This document shows positions 33,418 through 41,532 of a DNA stretch of 64,000 nt, in pieces (the first letter of the stretch is position 1; each line of letters begins with the position of its first letter). The DNA is taken from positions 62,001-126,000 of the forward strand of contig JAFPZZ010000002.1 in assembly GCA_017417045.1 (NCBI GenBank), read 5' to 3'. Below the pieces are notes generated by a model that saw only the letters and a list, made by a program, of their open reading frames with translations, made no database searches and had not been told where the DNA came from. This DNA comes from Bacillota bacterium. Its GTDB lineage: Bacteria; Bacillota; Clostridia; Peptostreptococcales; Anaerovoracaceae. The translations under genes were made by a program, and so were the position numbers.

Positions 33418-34109
33418 GCCTGTCCTGGGAGCAGGAAAAAAAGATATGGCTCAGGAAGCAGAGCACGGTCAAGGCTATTTGCCTGGATGAAGTATACAAG
33501 CAGGAGGCGTCGGCCGTGATCAGCTCGCTCGTGATAGACAGCGAAGCCTTCAGGGACGCCAGCTCGATCTTTATTTATGTAAGCACGGAAAGGGAGCCCG
33601 ACACCTACGGCCTGATAGAAGAGGCCCTGGAAAGAGGCAAGGCCGTCTACGTCCCTAAATGCCTGAAAAAGCGGATAATGCTTCCCGTAAGGATAAGCTC
33701 TTTGGACGATCTTGAGCCCGGCGTCCTCGGCATAATGGAACCGAAGAAGGAGCTCTGGGAGAGGGCCCTCGAAGAGGGCTTGGCGCAGGGATACGGCAGC
33801 TGTGCGCAGAAGCCCGGCGGCCAAGTGCAGGATCCAGAGAAGGCAGGCTCAGGGATTTCCGCAGATGAAAAAGCGGCCCTTTCGGCCGCCGCTATAGACC
33901 TCGCCGTCGTGCCCTGCGTCTGCGCTGCCAAAGACGGCAGGAGGCTCGGACACGGTGCCGGGTATTACGATATCTTTTTCTCAGCGAATGAGATGCCCAA
34001 GATGTGCCTCTGCTTCGAGGAGCTCATTTCGAACGCCATCCCCTCGGAGGAGCACGACGTCCTCATGGATCATATCGTGACAGAGGAGGGCATAAATTCG
34101 CGCCCTTGA
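33414..34109 (+). CDS. 5-formyltetrahydrofolate cyclo-ligase
   Basis: Returns 5-formyl-THF to 5,10-methenyl-THF with ATP, recycling a folate storage form. ATG 33414 overlaps the MATE stop by four bases and has GAGGAG upstream. The 231-aa protein has the ligase pattern: an N-terminal basic helix (WLRKQSTVKA), IFIYVSTEREPDTYGLIEEAL, KAVYVPKC, and the nucleotide-binding GRRLGHGAGYYD (usually RLG-x-GGGYYDR). About 40 extra residues (near 130-165) sit before the conserved DLAVVP segment. It forms a two-gene unit with the MATE pump; no functional tie between them is evident. Confidence 0.9.
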   Translation: MSLSWEQEKKIWLRKQSTVKAICLDEVYKQEASAVISSLVIDSEAFRDASSIFIYVSTEREPDTYGLIEEALERGKAVYVPKCLKKRIMLPVRISSLDDLEPGVLGIMEPKKELWERALEEGLAQGYGSCAQKPGGQVQDPEKAGSGISADEKAALSAAAIDLAVVPCVCAAKDGRRLGHGAGYYDIFFSANEMPKMCLCFEELISNAIPSEEHDVLMDHIVTEEGINSRP

Positions 34110-34157
34110 CGTCTTCGGAAACAGAACAGACTGGGGCACGTCTTCAAATATAAAGCA

Positions 34158-34222
34158 TCCCCGGGCAAGAGACAGAACAGCCCGAGCCCGCTCATCATAG
34201 ATAGAACAGCCCAAGACCTCCA
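34158..34222. repeat. Short direct repeats across the 3' end of the MatC-like gene
   Basis: On the minus strand the gene's final codons GGGCTGTTCT-A-TCT (in 34201-34215) recur 30 bp downstream as GGGCTGTTCT-G-TCT, after the TGA stop at 34195-34197; a third, weaker TCTGTTCTGTTTC lies near 34117-34130. The copies begin inside the gene and continue past the stop, as in the array after dut. Confidence 0.55.
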
Positions 34223-35427
34223 AGAACCGACGCGATAACTACGGAAGAGAAGCCGATGATTATCATCTGCGTGAACATCTTCTGCTTGTCGGTCTTTTCG
34301 TTTGCCGAAGAAAGACACATGGCTCCGAGCGTCGAAAGGGGACTCGCGGTCACGACGTGTGCGCCGACGACTATACCGGCCAGCAGTCCGCTCATGGAGA
34401 CGTCTGAGCCCAGGGCCCGGGAAAGCTCACCTATGGTCGGTATCAGGGTCGGCATCACGACGCCCGAGGCGCTGGAGACGGAAGACATCATGCCCGCTAT
34501 GACGCATATCAGAGGTGCGGCCGTCTTTGAAGTCATCGCCTTCGATAGGAGAGCCGTCATGGCGCTTATCCCTCCGCTGAGATTGACGACGTTTATCAGT
34601 ATCCCCATGCCGGATATCAGAAGTATAGTCGGCCACGCTATGCCCTTGATCGCTTCTTTCTGATCCACGGTCCTTAGCAGCAGGAGGACCAGCCCGCCGA
34701 GGAAGGCCGTCGACCCGGTGTCGAAGCCGAATATAGCTATCAGAAGTATCGTCAGCAGGATCACCGCGAGGGTGATCTTTTGATCTCTGTCGTATGTTAT
34801 CTTTCGGCCGCCCGTTCCGGCCGAGGGCACGTCCTTCAGCTTTATGCCCCCGAACAGGACGAAGAACAGAAGAAAGAGTATGGACGAGATCAGCATGCAG
34901 CTGAGGAATACCGGCGTATAGTTTTCTACGCCCTGTTCTTTTCCCAGCGTCTGCGCGATTATCCCCGACGAAGAGATGCCCGACAGGCCCCCGCTGATAG
35001 AGCCGCTGCATACCGATATAGCCATAAGCAGGTCGGGTATATTCTGGACCTTTGCGGTAGCCATGGCTATGGGCGCCACAAGGGCGGTGATAACGACGGG
35101 TCCGGGGCCCATCGCGGCCAGAAGAGTGCACAGCAGGAAGAACATGAAGGGGATGCGTATGGTCTTTCCGTTCGCGAGTCTGATGATGGTGCGGGCTATG
35201 TTGGTCAGCGTTCCGTTATCGCGCGCGATGCCGAACAGAAAGGTCATGCCCATGAGAGCGAAGACCGTTGAGACAGGAAAGCCCGTTATTATCTGCTTTA
35301 CGCTGAGTCTCACGCAGAATCTTCCGAAGAGATAGGCGAAGGAGATGCCGACGATGCCGGCATTTATTCCGGTAAAATACGAGACAGCTATGGTTATTAC
35401 CAAAACCAGTATAGATATGTAAGCCAA
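34195..35427 (-). CDS. MatC/SLC13-type dicarboxylate or anion permease
   Basis: A 410-aa polytopic membrane protein with about ten to twelve hydrophobic segments. The start (YISILVLVITIAVSYFTGINAGIVGISFAYLFGR) resembles the MatC N-terminal domain of Rhizobium malonate/dicarboxylate carriers, and conserved ion-transporter loops occur, such as AAMGPGPVVITALVAPIA and MMSSVSSASGVVMPTLIPT followed by VVGAHVVTASPLSTLGA. The start is TTG 35425-35427 with AAGGAAG just before it on that strand. It lies 89 nt downstream of the unknown minus-strand gene and is probably co-transcribed; the gap holds a GCGCCT/AGGCGC hairpin without a T-run. The substrate is not known; a C4- or C3-dicarboxylate is plausible. 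Confidence 0.8.
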   Translation of the reverse strand: MAYISILVLVITIAVSYFTGINAGIVGISFAYLFGRFCVRLSVKQIITGFPVSTVFALMGMTFLFGIARDNGTLTNIARTIIRLANGKTIRIPFMFFLLCTLLAAMGPGPVVITALVAPIAMATAKVQNIPDLLMAISVCSGSISGGLSGISSSGIIAQTLGKEQGVENYTPVFLSCMLISSILFLLFFVLFGGIKLKDVPSAGTGGRKITYDRDQKITLAVILLTILLIAIFGFDTGSTAFLGGLVLLLLRTVDQKEAIKGIAWPTILLISGMGILINVVNLSGGISAMTALLSKAMTSKTAAPLICVIAGMMSSVSSASGVVMPTLIPTIGELSRALGSDVSMSGLLAGIVVGAHVVTASPLSTLGAMCLSSANEKTDKQKMFTQMIIIGFSSVVIASVLGGLGLFYL

Positions 35428-35516
35428 GGAACTTCCTTCTTTGCGCCGTATATGCGTTTGATGGCGCGGCGCCTATATTAAGGCGCGACGGGGTATGACT
35501 CGGTACAGCGCCGTTT

Positions 35517-36185
35517 TCAGCAGCCGTACATATGCTTTACTATAAGCCGCTGAGCGGTCTCGTCTCCGAAGAGCTTCTTGACCTGGTCGACGGCGGGGCC
35601 GCCGTTCTTGAACAGGGTCTCCGCGAAGCCGCGTACCTTCTCCGCCTTGGCTTCTGCGCCGCAGTCCGCAAGCAGCTCGAGCTGGCGCATATACTCGTCG
35701 AAGTAGGCTCTTCCGGCCTCGGTGAAGCGCTGGGAATAGCCCTTGCCCGTCTTGCCGTAGGAGAAGGGGAGCTTGATGTCGTCGTACCAGTGCGGACCGC
35801 TCTCGTACTCGGGTATATCGGCGTCCTTTGCCTTTATGGCGGCGTAGGCGGCTCCGAGCTCCTCGGGCAGGGGAGAGAGGCAGCAGTCGTAGAACTCCGC
35901 CATGAAGGTCTCCTTGCCCATGGCCTTTACCCAGTCGAGGTTCAGAAGAGGCGCGTCCTTTGTGAACGCCGAGAGCACGACGGTCTCCATCTTCATGAGC
36001 CCCATCATGGCGTTCATCGTCATTATGCAGAGGCGGCCGAGCCCTTCCACTTCGTAGCAGCTCGTGGAAAAGCGCATTCCGCTCTTTGAGAGCTCTGCGT
36101 CGGCTCCTATATCAAGTTTATTGATCCTGTATCCTTCTCCCAGCTTTTTAAGGACGTAGCTGCCCATTCGGTCGTATCCTGACAT
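35517..36185 (-). CDS. Unknown protein, weak resemblance to bilin/chlorophyll-catabolite reductases
   Basis: A 222-aa soluble protein. The start ATG at 36185 follows AAAGGAG (minus strand); a longer open frame extends into the tRNA and terminator and is rejected. I do not recognise a named family. The stretch RLCIMTMNAMMGLMKMETVV, then DAPLLNLDWV and FMAEFYDC, recalls the core of ferredoxin-dependent bilin reductases (a methionine-rich strand, then P-x-hh-x-hD, then an acidic strand), but the match is by eye only. A W-Y-D-D-I motif and a C-terminal LFGDETAQRLIVKHMYGC are other fixed points. It lies between tRNA-Leu's terminator and the MatC-like permease, with only about 30 nt and no visible promoter of its own. 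Confidence 0.7.
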   Translation of the reverse strand: MSGYDRMGSYVLKKLGEGYRINKLDIGADAELSKSGMRFSTSCYEVEGLGRLCIMTMNAMMGLMKMETVVLSAFTKDAPLLNLDWVKAMGKETFMAEFYDCCLSPLPEELGAAYAAIKAKDADIPEYESGPHWYDDIKLPFSYGKTGKGYSQRFTEAGRAYFDEYMRQLELLADCGAEAKAEKVRGFAETLFKNGGPAVDQVKKLFGDETAQRLIVKHMYGC

Positions 36186-36215
36186 CGTCACAATGCTCCT
36201 TTCAGTCTTCGCGCT

Positions 36216-36254
36216 AAAAACAGGGACGCCCTCGCTCAAAGGCTCTGGCGTCCC
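36216..36254 (-). terminator. Terminator of tRNA-Leu
   Basis: On the minus strand GGGACGCC (36254-36247) and GGCGTCCC (36230-36223) form an 8-bp stem, followed by TGTTTTT. It lies eight bases after the tRNA CCA and before the ribosome binding site of the next gene. Confidence 0.8.
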
Positions 36255-36261
36255 GTCTGTG

Positions 36262-36348
36262 TGGTGCCGGAAGCGGGGGTCGAACCCGCACGGTATCGCT
36301 ACCACCGGATTTTGAGTCCGGCACGTCTGCCTATTCCATCATTCCGGC
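36262..36348 (-). tRNA. tRNA-Leu (anticodon CAA), CCA encoded
   Basis: Reads UUG codons. On the minus strand acceptor arms GCCGGAA and TTCCGGC pair, with discriminator A and an encoded CCA (36264-36262). The anticodon stem CCGGA/TCCGG encloses the loop CTCAAAA, giving CAA. The T-arm CGGGG-GTTCGA-type loop is present, and a long variable arm (TGGTAGCGATACCG) marks it as class II. Length 87 nt with CCA. Confidence 0.95.
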
Positions 36349-36423
36349 GCGTATGGCGCTACGGGCGTCTCCCGGACGGGCATGCTTTTTAAAGCTTCCC
36401 GTGGCGAGCACCCTTACCAAAAA

Positions 36424-36452
36424 ATACTATCATCAGCGGGATCTCAAATCAA
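36424..36452 (-). promoter_or_regulatory. tRNA-Leu promoter
   Basis: On the minus strand TTGATT (36452-36447), a 17-bp spacer and TAGTAT (36429-36424) preceded by TGA (extended -10). The predicted start is near 36417, about 70 nt before the mature tRNA 5' end. Confidence 0.65.
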
Positions 36453-36495
36453 GGGTGAAACTTCCCGCAATTCACAGAGGCCGCGCATTTTTGGG

Positions 36496-36536
36496 TTGAT
36501 TTTGGGCGCTTCTAATGTATAATATTTTCGTATAAT
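36496..36536 (+). promoter_or_regulatory. yajC promoter with duplicated -10 box
   Basis: TTGATT (36496-36501), a 16-bp spacer and TATAAT (36518-36523). The 9-mer TATAATATT recurs 13 bp later (36531-36539), just before the GGAGGA binding site. The first copy has the correct spacing; the second may be chance or an alternative start. Confidence 0.7.
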
Positions 36537-36551
36537 ATTGGAGGAACTATA

Positions 36552-37010
36552 ATGACGATTCAATCCATCATCACGCTGGCCGTTACTTTCGGACTCATGT
36601 GGCTCTTCTTCATCCGCCCCGAGCAGAAGAAGGAGAAGGAAAAGGACGATATGAGAAACAACGTCAAGGTCGGAGATCAGATCACGACCATTGGCGGCAT
36701 CGTCGGTAGGATAACGAAAGTAAACGAAGATACGATCATTATACAGACGGGCGCAGACCGCGTCAGGATCGAGGTCAAGAGATGGGCGATAGGCTCTATC
36801 GGAGCCGACGAGCCCGTGACCGCAAGCGATTCGGCCAAGAAGGAAGCGAGGAGGAGAAAGAAGGAGGCGGAAGCTGAGGCTGAGGCCGCCGGCAAGCCCT
36901 CTTCAAGGCAGATCAGAAAGCTCGGCTCCCAGAAGGAGACCGAGGAGATCGCTCCGCAGGCAGCTCCGGAGGAGCCGTCCGAGACTGAGACTTCCCAGGA
37001 AGAAAAGTGA
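36552..37010 (+). CDS. yajC: Preprotein translocase subunit YajC
   Basis: Single-span membrane protein that associates with SecDF. The 152-aa sequence begins with a hydrophobic helix (IITLAVTFGLMWLFFIRP), then the family-typical EQKKEKEKDDMRNNVKVGDQI, TTIGGIVGRITKV and IEVKRWAIGSI. The C-terminal 50 residues are charged and low in complexity (Ala/Glu/Lys, then Glu/Thr/Ser), longer than in many YajC proteins. GGAGGA lies six bases before the ATG. It is followed by a terminator before secDF, so the two may be only partly co-transcribed. Confidence 0.93.
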   Translation: MTIQSIITLAVTFGLMWLFFIRPEQKKEKEKDDMRNNVKVGDQITTIGGIVGRITKVNEDTIIIQTGADRVRIEVKRWAIGSIGADEPVTASDSAKKEARRRKKEAEAEAEAAGKPSSRQIRKLGSQKETEEIAPQAAPEEPSETETSQEEK

Positions 37011-37024
37011 TCAGATCCTAAAGG

Positions 37025-37060
37025 GGCATGTGCACGCACGCACATGCCTTATTTTTATTT
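37025..37060 (+). terminator. Terminator between yajC and secDF
   Basis: GGCATGTGC (37025-37033) and GCACATGCC (37040-37048) form a 9-bp perfect stem with a six-base loop, followed by TTATTTTTATTT. No convincing secDF promoter was found in 37061-37134, so read-through may supply secDF. Confidence 0.8.
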
Positions 37061-37134
37061 ATCGGACGAATGAAGATATGCCCGCGAAACGCCGTTTTTT
37101 ACACAGGCGCGGCGCAATGGGCGAAGTATAACGC

Positions 37135-39342
37135 ATGAAAAAGACACTTTCGATACTCATAGTCGCAGTCACGCTCATAGGCTGGATCTTCAGCGCCACG
37201 TCCTTGGGCGGATTCAGCATAGCGGACAGGCTGAACCTCGGCCTCGATATGATAGGCGGGGTCTCCGTCGTGCTCGAAGCCGATACGGACGCCTCGGGAT
37301 CCGAGCTCAAGGCCGTTATGGATCAGGTCCAGGCCGTGATGGAGAACCGCATCAACGAGATGGGTCTCTCAGAGCCCGTGATAGCTATAGAGAATGAGAA
37401 CAGGATAAGGATAGAACTTCCCGGCGCTCAGAACGCCAAGGAAGCCATAGAGAGCATAGGCAGGACGGCGAAGCTCAGCTTCCTCACGGCTGACGGCAAG
37501 GTCATACTCGACGGCGAGCACGTGAAGAACGCCGCCGCGGGAGTCTATCAGGGCTATGACAGCAGCCTCATAGGCACCTACACCGTCAATCTGGAGTTCG
37601 ATTCCGCCGGGACCGACGCCTTCACAAAGGCTACGGAGGACATCGTCGCCGGGCGCATCACGAGCAAGACTTCTCTTAATTCACGGCAGATAGCGATACT
37701 TCTGGACGACGAGGTCATCTCAGCGCCTTACGTGAACACTGTAATAAACAGCGCAAACTGCCAGATCACGGGAAGCTTCACCGCCGAGGAGGCGACGAAC
37801 CTGGCCGCCCTCATCAGGGGAGGCGCGCTGCCCGTCGGGCTGACCGAGGTGCAGACCGAGATAGTAGGCCCCAGCCTGGGCATTAACGCCGCCAAAAACT
37901 GTGTCGTAGCGGGAGTCATAGGCACGCTCCTCATATTCGCCCTTATGATCTTCAGATACAGGATCATGGGCGTAGTGGCCGACGTCGCCCTGGCGTTGTA
38001 TATACTCATCGTGCTGTGGATCTACGCGCTGTTCCATGCCGTGCTGACCCTGCCGGGTATAGCCGGTCTCATCCTTTCAGTGGGAATGGCGGTGGACAGC
38101 AACGTCATCATATTCTCCAGGGTCATGGAGGATATACAGCAGGGCAAGAGCGTGCGCGTGGCCGTTCATTCCGGCTTCAAGCGCGCCATGACCACCATCA
38201 TCGATTCGCAGCTGACCACAGTCATAGCCGCGCTCATACTCTACGAGTTCGGCACGGGAGCAGTTAGAGGCTTCGCGCTTACGCTGCTCATAGGTATAGT
38301 CGTCAGCATGCTCACGGCCGTCATAATATCGCAGCAGCTGCTCAAGTCGGTCTGCGAGATACCTACGCTCGCGACGCCAAAGAACTTCGCCGTTAAGAAG
38401 GTCGTACCGGTGCTCACCGACGAGCAGAGCCGTGAGAACGTAAAGAATTACGGCTTCGACTTCCTCTCCAGGAGGAAGGTGTTCGCGCTTGCCGCGCTGG
38501 CTGTCATAGTGCTCGGAATAGGCCTCGGACTGGTGAGGGGCTTCAATCTGGGCATAGATTTCACCGGAGGTTCGATGCTGCAGCTCGATCTGGGAAAAAA
38601 GGTCGAGATGGCGGAGATCAAGGACTGCCTTTCCGCGGAGGGGCTCAGGGCCGACGTGCAGCTCGCAGGAGAAGACGGACAGAAGATAATAATCAAGACT
38701 ACACAGGTCATAGACAGCTCCTTCAGGAGCAGGCTCTGCGGCGCGCTTAACGAGCGCTTCTCGCTCGGCATGGATGAGAACGCCATGGTCGAGCAGGCCG
38801 GCCTTATAGGGCCGAGCATAGGAAGCCAGCTCAGGAGATCTGCCGTAAAGGCCTGCCTCATAGCCGCGGCCGCCATGCTTGTATACATAGCCGTACGCTT
38901 CGAGATACGCTTCGGCGTAGCCGCGCTGCTTGCGCTGTGCCACGATATAGCGATGCTGTTCGCGCTCTACGGCATAACGCACATCCAGATGAACAGTCCG
39001 TTTATAGCGGGACTTCTGATAGTCCTCGGCTATTCGATCAACGACACGATAGTCATATTCGACAGGGTCAGAGAGAACCTCAAGGCCTTGAAAAACACCA
39101 GGCTGGAGACCGTGATCAACCTCAGCGTCAACCAGAGCGTGGAGCGCTCGCTGATGACCTCGGTCACCACCGCTATAGCGATCATCCCCCTGATAGTTCT
39201 CGGAGGGGAGACCATAAGGGCCTTCGCCCTGCCGCTGATAGGAGGGGTCTTCTTCGGGACCTTCTCCTCGCTCTGCATAGCCCCCGGGCTCTACTATGAC
39301 ATAGCCAGACTGACCAAGAAGAACAGATACAGAGGCGCCTGA
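37135..39342 (+). CDS. secDF: Fused protein translocase SecDF
   Basis: Proton-driven accessory of the Sec translocon that pulls secreted proteins across the membrane. SecD and SecF are one chain of 735 aa. The SecD half has an N-terminal membrane segment, LNLGLDMIGGVSVVLEAD (D1-type motif), the periplasmic P1 region, and a membrane block with AGLILSVGMAVDSNVIIFSR. The SecF half restarts near residue 440 with NLGIDFTGGSMLQLD and has GYSINDTIVIFDRVREN. The ribosome binding site before ATG 37135 is weak (GAAG). The stop overlaps the relA start by one base. Confidence 0.96.
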   Translation: MKKTLSILIVAVTLIGWIFSATSLGGFSIADRLNLGLDMIGGVSVVLEADTDASGSELKAVMDQVQAVMENRINEMGLSEPVIAIENENRIRIELPGAQNAKEAIESIGRTAKLSFLTADGKVILDGEHVKNAAAGVYQGYDSSLIGTYTVNLEFDSAGTDAFTKATEDIVAGRITSKTSLNSRQIAILLDDEVISAPYVNTVINSANCQITGSFTAEEATNLAALIRGGALPVGLTEVQTEIVGPSLGINAAKNCVVAGVIGTLLIFALMIFRYRIMGVVADVALALYILIVLWIYALFHAVLTLPGIAGLILSVGMAVDSNVIIFSRVMEDIQQGKSVRVAVHSGFKRAMTTIIDSQLTTVIAALILYEFGTGAVRGFALTLLIGIVVSMLTAVIISQQLLKSVCEIPTLATPKNFAVKKVVPVLTDEQSRENVKNYGFDFLSRRKVFALAALAVIVLGIGLGLVRGFNLGIDFTGGSMLQLDLGKKVEMAEIKDCLSAEGLRADVQLAGEDGQKIIIKTTQVIDSSFRSRLCGALNERFSLGMDENAMVEQAGLIGPSIGSQLRRSAVKACLIAAAAMLVYIAVRFEIRFGVAALLALCHDIAMLFALYGITHIQMNSPFIAGLLIVLGYSINDTIVIFDRVRENLKALKNTRLETVINLSVNQSVERSLMTSVTTAIAIIPLIVLGGETIRAFALPLIGGVFFGTFSSLCIAPGLYYDIARLTKKNRYRGA

Positions 39343-41519
39343 TGGATCCGTACATTCAGCAGCTGATGGAGTACAACGCGTCCTACGACGCGGAGCTCCT
39401 CGAAAAGGCCTATAAAAAGGCCGAAGAAATGCATGAGGGACAAAAGAGACGCTCCGGAGAGCCGTATATCATACATCCGAAGGCGGTGGCGGTCATACTC
39501 GCCGACATCGGGATGGACGATCATACGCTCGCCGCGGGTCTTCTTCACGACGTCGTGGAGGACACCAGCTATTCGCTCGACGATCTTCGCGCGGATTTCG
39601 GCGAAGATATCGCAGTCATGGTGGACGGCGTCACCAAGCTGACCAACCTCGTCTACGACAGCAACAAGAGCAAGGAAGAGCGCCAGGCGGAGAACATACG
39701 CAAGATGTTCCTCGCCATGTCCAAGGACATACGCATACTCGTCATAAAGCTGGCCGACAGGCTCCACAACCTCAGGACCATACAGTACATGCCGGACAAC
39801 AAGCGCCGGGAGAAGTGCCAGGAATCCCTGGAGATATACGCCCCTCTGGCGGCGAGGCTTGGCATCTACGCCTTCAAGTTCGAGATGGAGGACATAGCCT
39901 TCATGAACCTCGAGCCCGAGGCGTATAAGCACATAGACGAGGTAATGACCGAGCGCCGCAGCCGCAACAGGAACGAGATCGAGGAAATCATAAAGGATAT
40001 AAGCGCTCTTTTGGACGACCTCGGCATCAAATACGACGTTTACGGGCGCAACAAGCACTACTACAGCATATACAAGAAGATGGTCGTCCAGCACAGGGAC
40101 ATGGATGAGATATTCGACCTCACCGCCGTGAGGATAATAGTCGACAGCGTCAAGGACTGCTACGCGGCGCTTGGAGCCGTCCACACCAAGTGGACCCCTA
40201 TACCGGGACGCTTCAAGGACTATATAGCTATGCCCAAGCCCAACCAGTATCAGTCCCTGCACACCACCGTCATAGGAAAGAACGGCAGCCCCTTCGAGAT
40301 ACAGATCAGGACTCAGGAGATGCACCGCGTCGCAGAATACGGTATCGCGGCGCACTGGAAATACAAGGAGGGCATCGCCGCCGAGGACGACGAGGCCAAG
40401 CTCGCCTGGCTCAGGCAGACGCTCGAATGGCAGCAAGAGGCCAGCGACTCGACCGAGTTCGTGAACACGCTCAAGATGGAGCTCTTCTCGAGCCAGGTGT
40501 TCGTGTTCACGCCCAAGGGAGACATAGTGGAGCTGCCCGCGGGCTCGACCCCGCTCGACTTCGCTTTCAAGATCCATACCGGAGTAGGCATAAAGACCGT
40601 CGGAGCCAAGATAAACGGCAAGATGGTCCCCATAGACTACGTGCTGCACAACGGCGAGATAGTCGATATAGTCACCTCCAACAGCTCCAAGGGGCCCAGC
40701 CCCGACTGGCTCAAGATAGTCAAGACCAATTCGGCCAAGAACAAGATACGCCAGTTCCTCAAAAAAGAGAGCCGGCCGGAGAACGCCGAAAAGGGCAAGG
40801 ATCTGCTCGAAAAGGCCATTAAGAGGAAGGGGCTCGATCAGCAGGTCGCGATGAAGAACCAGTTCCTCCAAAGGGCCGCGAGAGAGATGGATTACGCCGG
40901 CATAGACGACCTGTACAACGCGGTCAGCTACGGCGGAAGGGAGCTCAGCAAGGCCGTCGCGCTGCTCGAGAGCTACTACCACGAAGAGATAAGCGCCCAG
41001 TTCAAGAAGCAGGAGCAGGAGCAGGAAAAGCTGCTCAATCAGCCGCGCAAGGCCAAAGAGGGCACCGGAGGCGTCACCGTAAAGGGCGTGGACAACCTCT
41101 TCGTGCGCTTCGCCAGGTGCTGCAGCCCCATACCGGGGGACGAGATAATAGGCTTCACGACCAAGGGAAGGGGCATTTCCATACACAGGAAGGACTGCAT
41201 AAACATCCTGTCCCTGCCCGAGTCGGAAAAGGGCAGGCTCATAGACGTGGAATGGGAGGACGGCGATTCGACACTCTACTTCGACGCCTCGATACATATC
41301 ATGGCCGAGGACAGGAAGGGGCTCATGGTCGATATCTCCAGAGTCTGCGAGGACATGGACATAAATATCACGGGCGTCAATCTCTCCACGGAGAAGAAGG
41401 ATTCCCTGGCCCATATGGATATGACCCTCTCGCTGAACAACACCAAGGACATCATCAAGCTCATGAGCCGCTTCAGGCAGGTCAAGGGCGTGGTGGACGT
41501 TTACAGGAACAACGCCTGA
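39342..41519 (+). CDS. relA: Bifunctional (p)ppGpp synthetase/hydrolase (RelA/SpoT)
   Basis: Makes and degrades the stringent-response alarmone. The HD hydrolase part is intact (YIIHPKAVAVILAD, AAGLLHDVVEDT, KLADRLHNLRT; about residues 30-160). The synthetase part has YGRNKHYYSIYKKMV, FDLTAVRIIV and PNQYQSLHTTVIG (about 225-340). A TGS domain (FVFTPKGDIVELPAGSTPLDFAF, about 385-445) and a C-terminal ACT domain (about 655-725) follow. At 725 aa it is a full-length long RSH protein with both activities expected. It overlaps secDF by one base; a dtd gene often found after relA is absent. Confidence 0.97.
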   Translation: MDPYIQQLMEYNASYDAELLEKAYKKAEEMHEGQKRRSGEPYIIHPKAVAVILADIGMDDHTLAAGLLHDVVEDTSYSLDDLRADFGEDIAVMVDGVTKLTNLVYDSNKSKEERQAENIRKMFLAMSKDIRILVIKLADRLHNLRTIQYMPDNKRREKCQESLEIYAPLAARLGIYAFKFEMEDIAFMNLEPEAYKHIDEVMTERRSRNRNEIEEIIKDISALLDDLGIKYDVYGRNKHYYSIYKKMVVQHRDMDEIFDLTAVRIIVDSVKDCYAALGAVHTKWTPIPGRFKDYIAMPKPNQYQSLHTTVIGKNGSPFEIQIRTQEMHRVAEYGIAAHWKYKEGIAAEDDEAKLAWLRQTLEWQQEASDSTEFVNTLKMELFSSQVFVFTPKGDIVELPAGSTPLDFAFKIHTGVGIKTVGAKINGKMVPIDYVLHNGEIVDIVTSNSSKGPSPDWLKIVKTNSAKNKIRQFLKKESRPENAEKGKDLLEKAIKRKGLDQQVAMKNQFLQRAAREMDYAGIDDLYNAVSYGGRELSKAVALLESYYHEEISAQFKKQEQEQEKLLNQPRKAKEGTGGVTVKGVDNLFVRFARCCSPIPGDEIIGFTTKGRGISIHRKDCINILSLPESEKGRLIDVEWEDGDSTLYFDASIHIMAEDRKGLMVDISRVCEDMDINITGVNLSTEKKDSLAHMDMTLSLNNTKDIIKLMSRFRQVKGVVDVYRNNA

Positions 41520-41532
41520 AAAGGAGGCCGCT

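Noticed and set aside
34110-34194. Bidirectional terminator between the cyclo-ligase and MatC-like genes
   Set aside because: Only a 5-bp CGGGC/GCCCG pairing without a T-run is present; no supported terminator.
36186-36305. Longer N-terminus for the unknown minus-strand protein
   Set aside because: The extra 40 codons run through the tRNA-Leu 3' end and its terminator; AAAGGAG supports the start at 36185.
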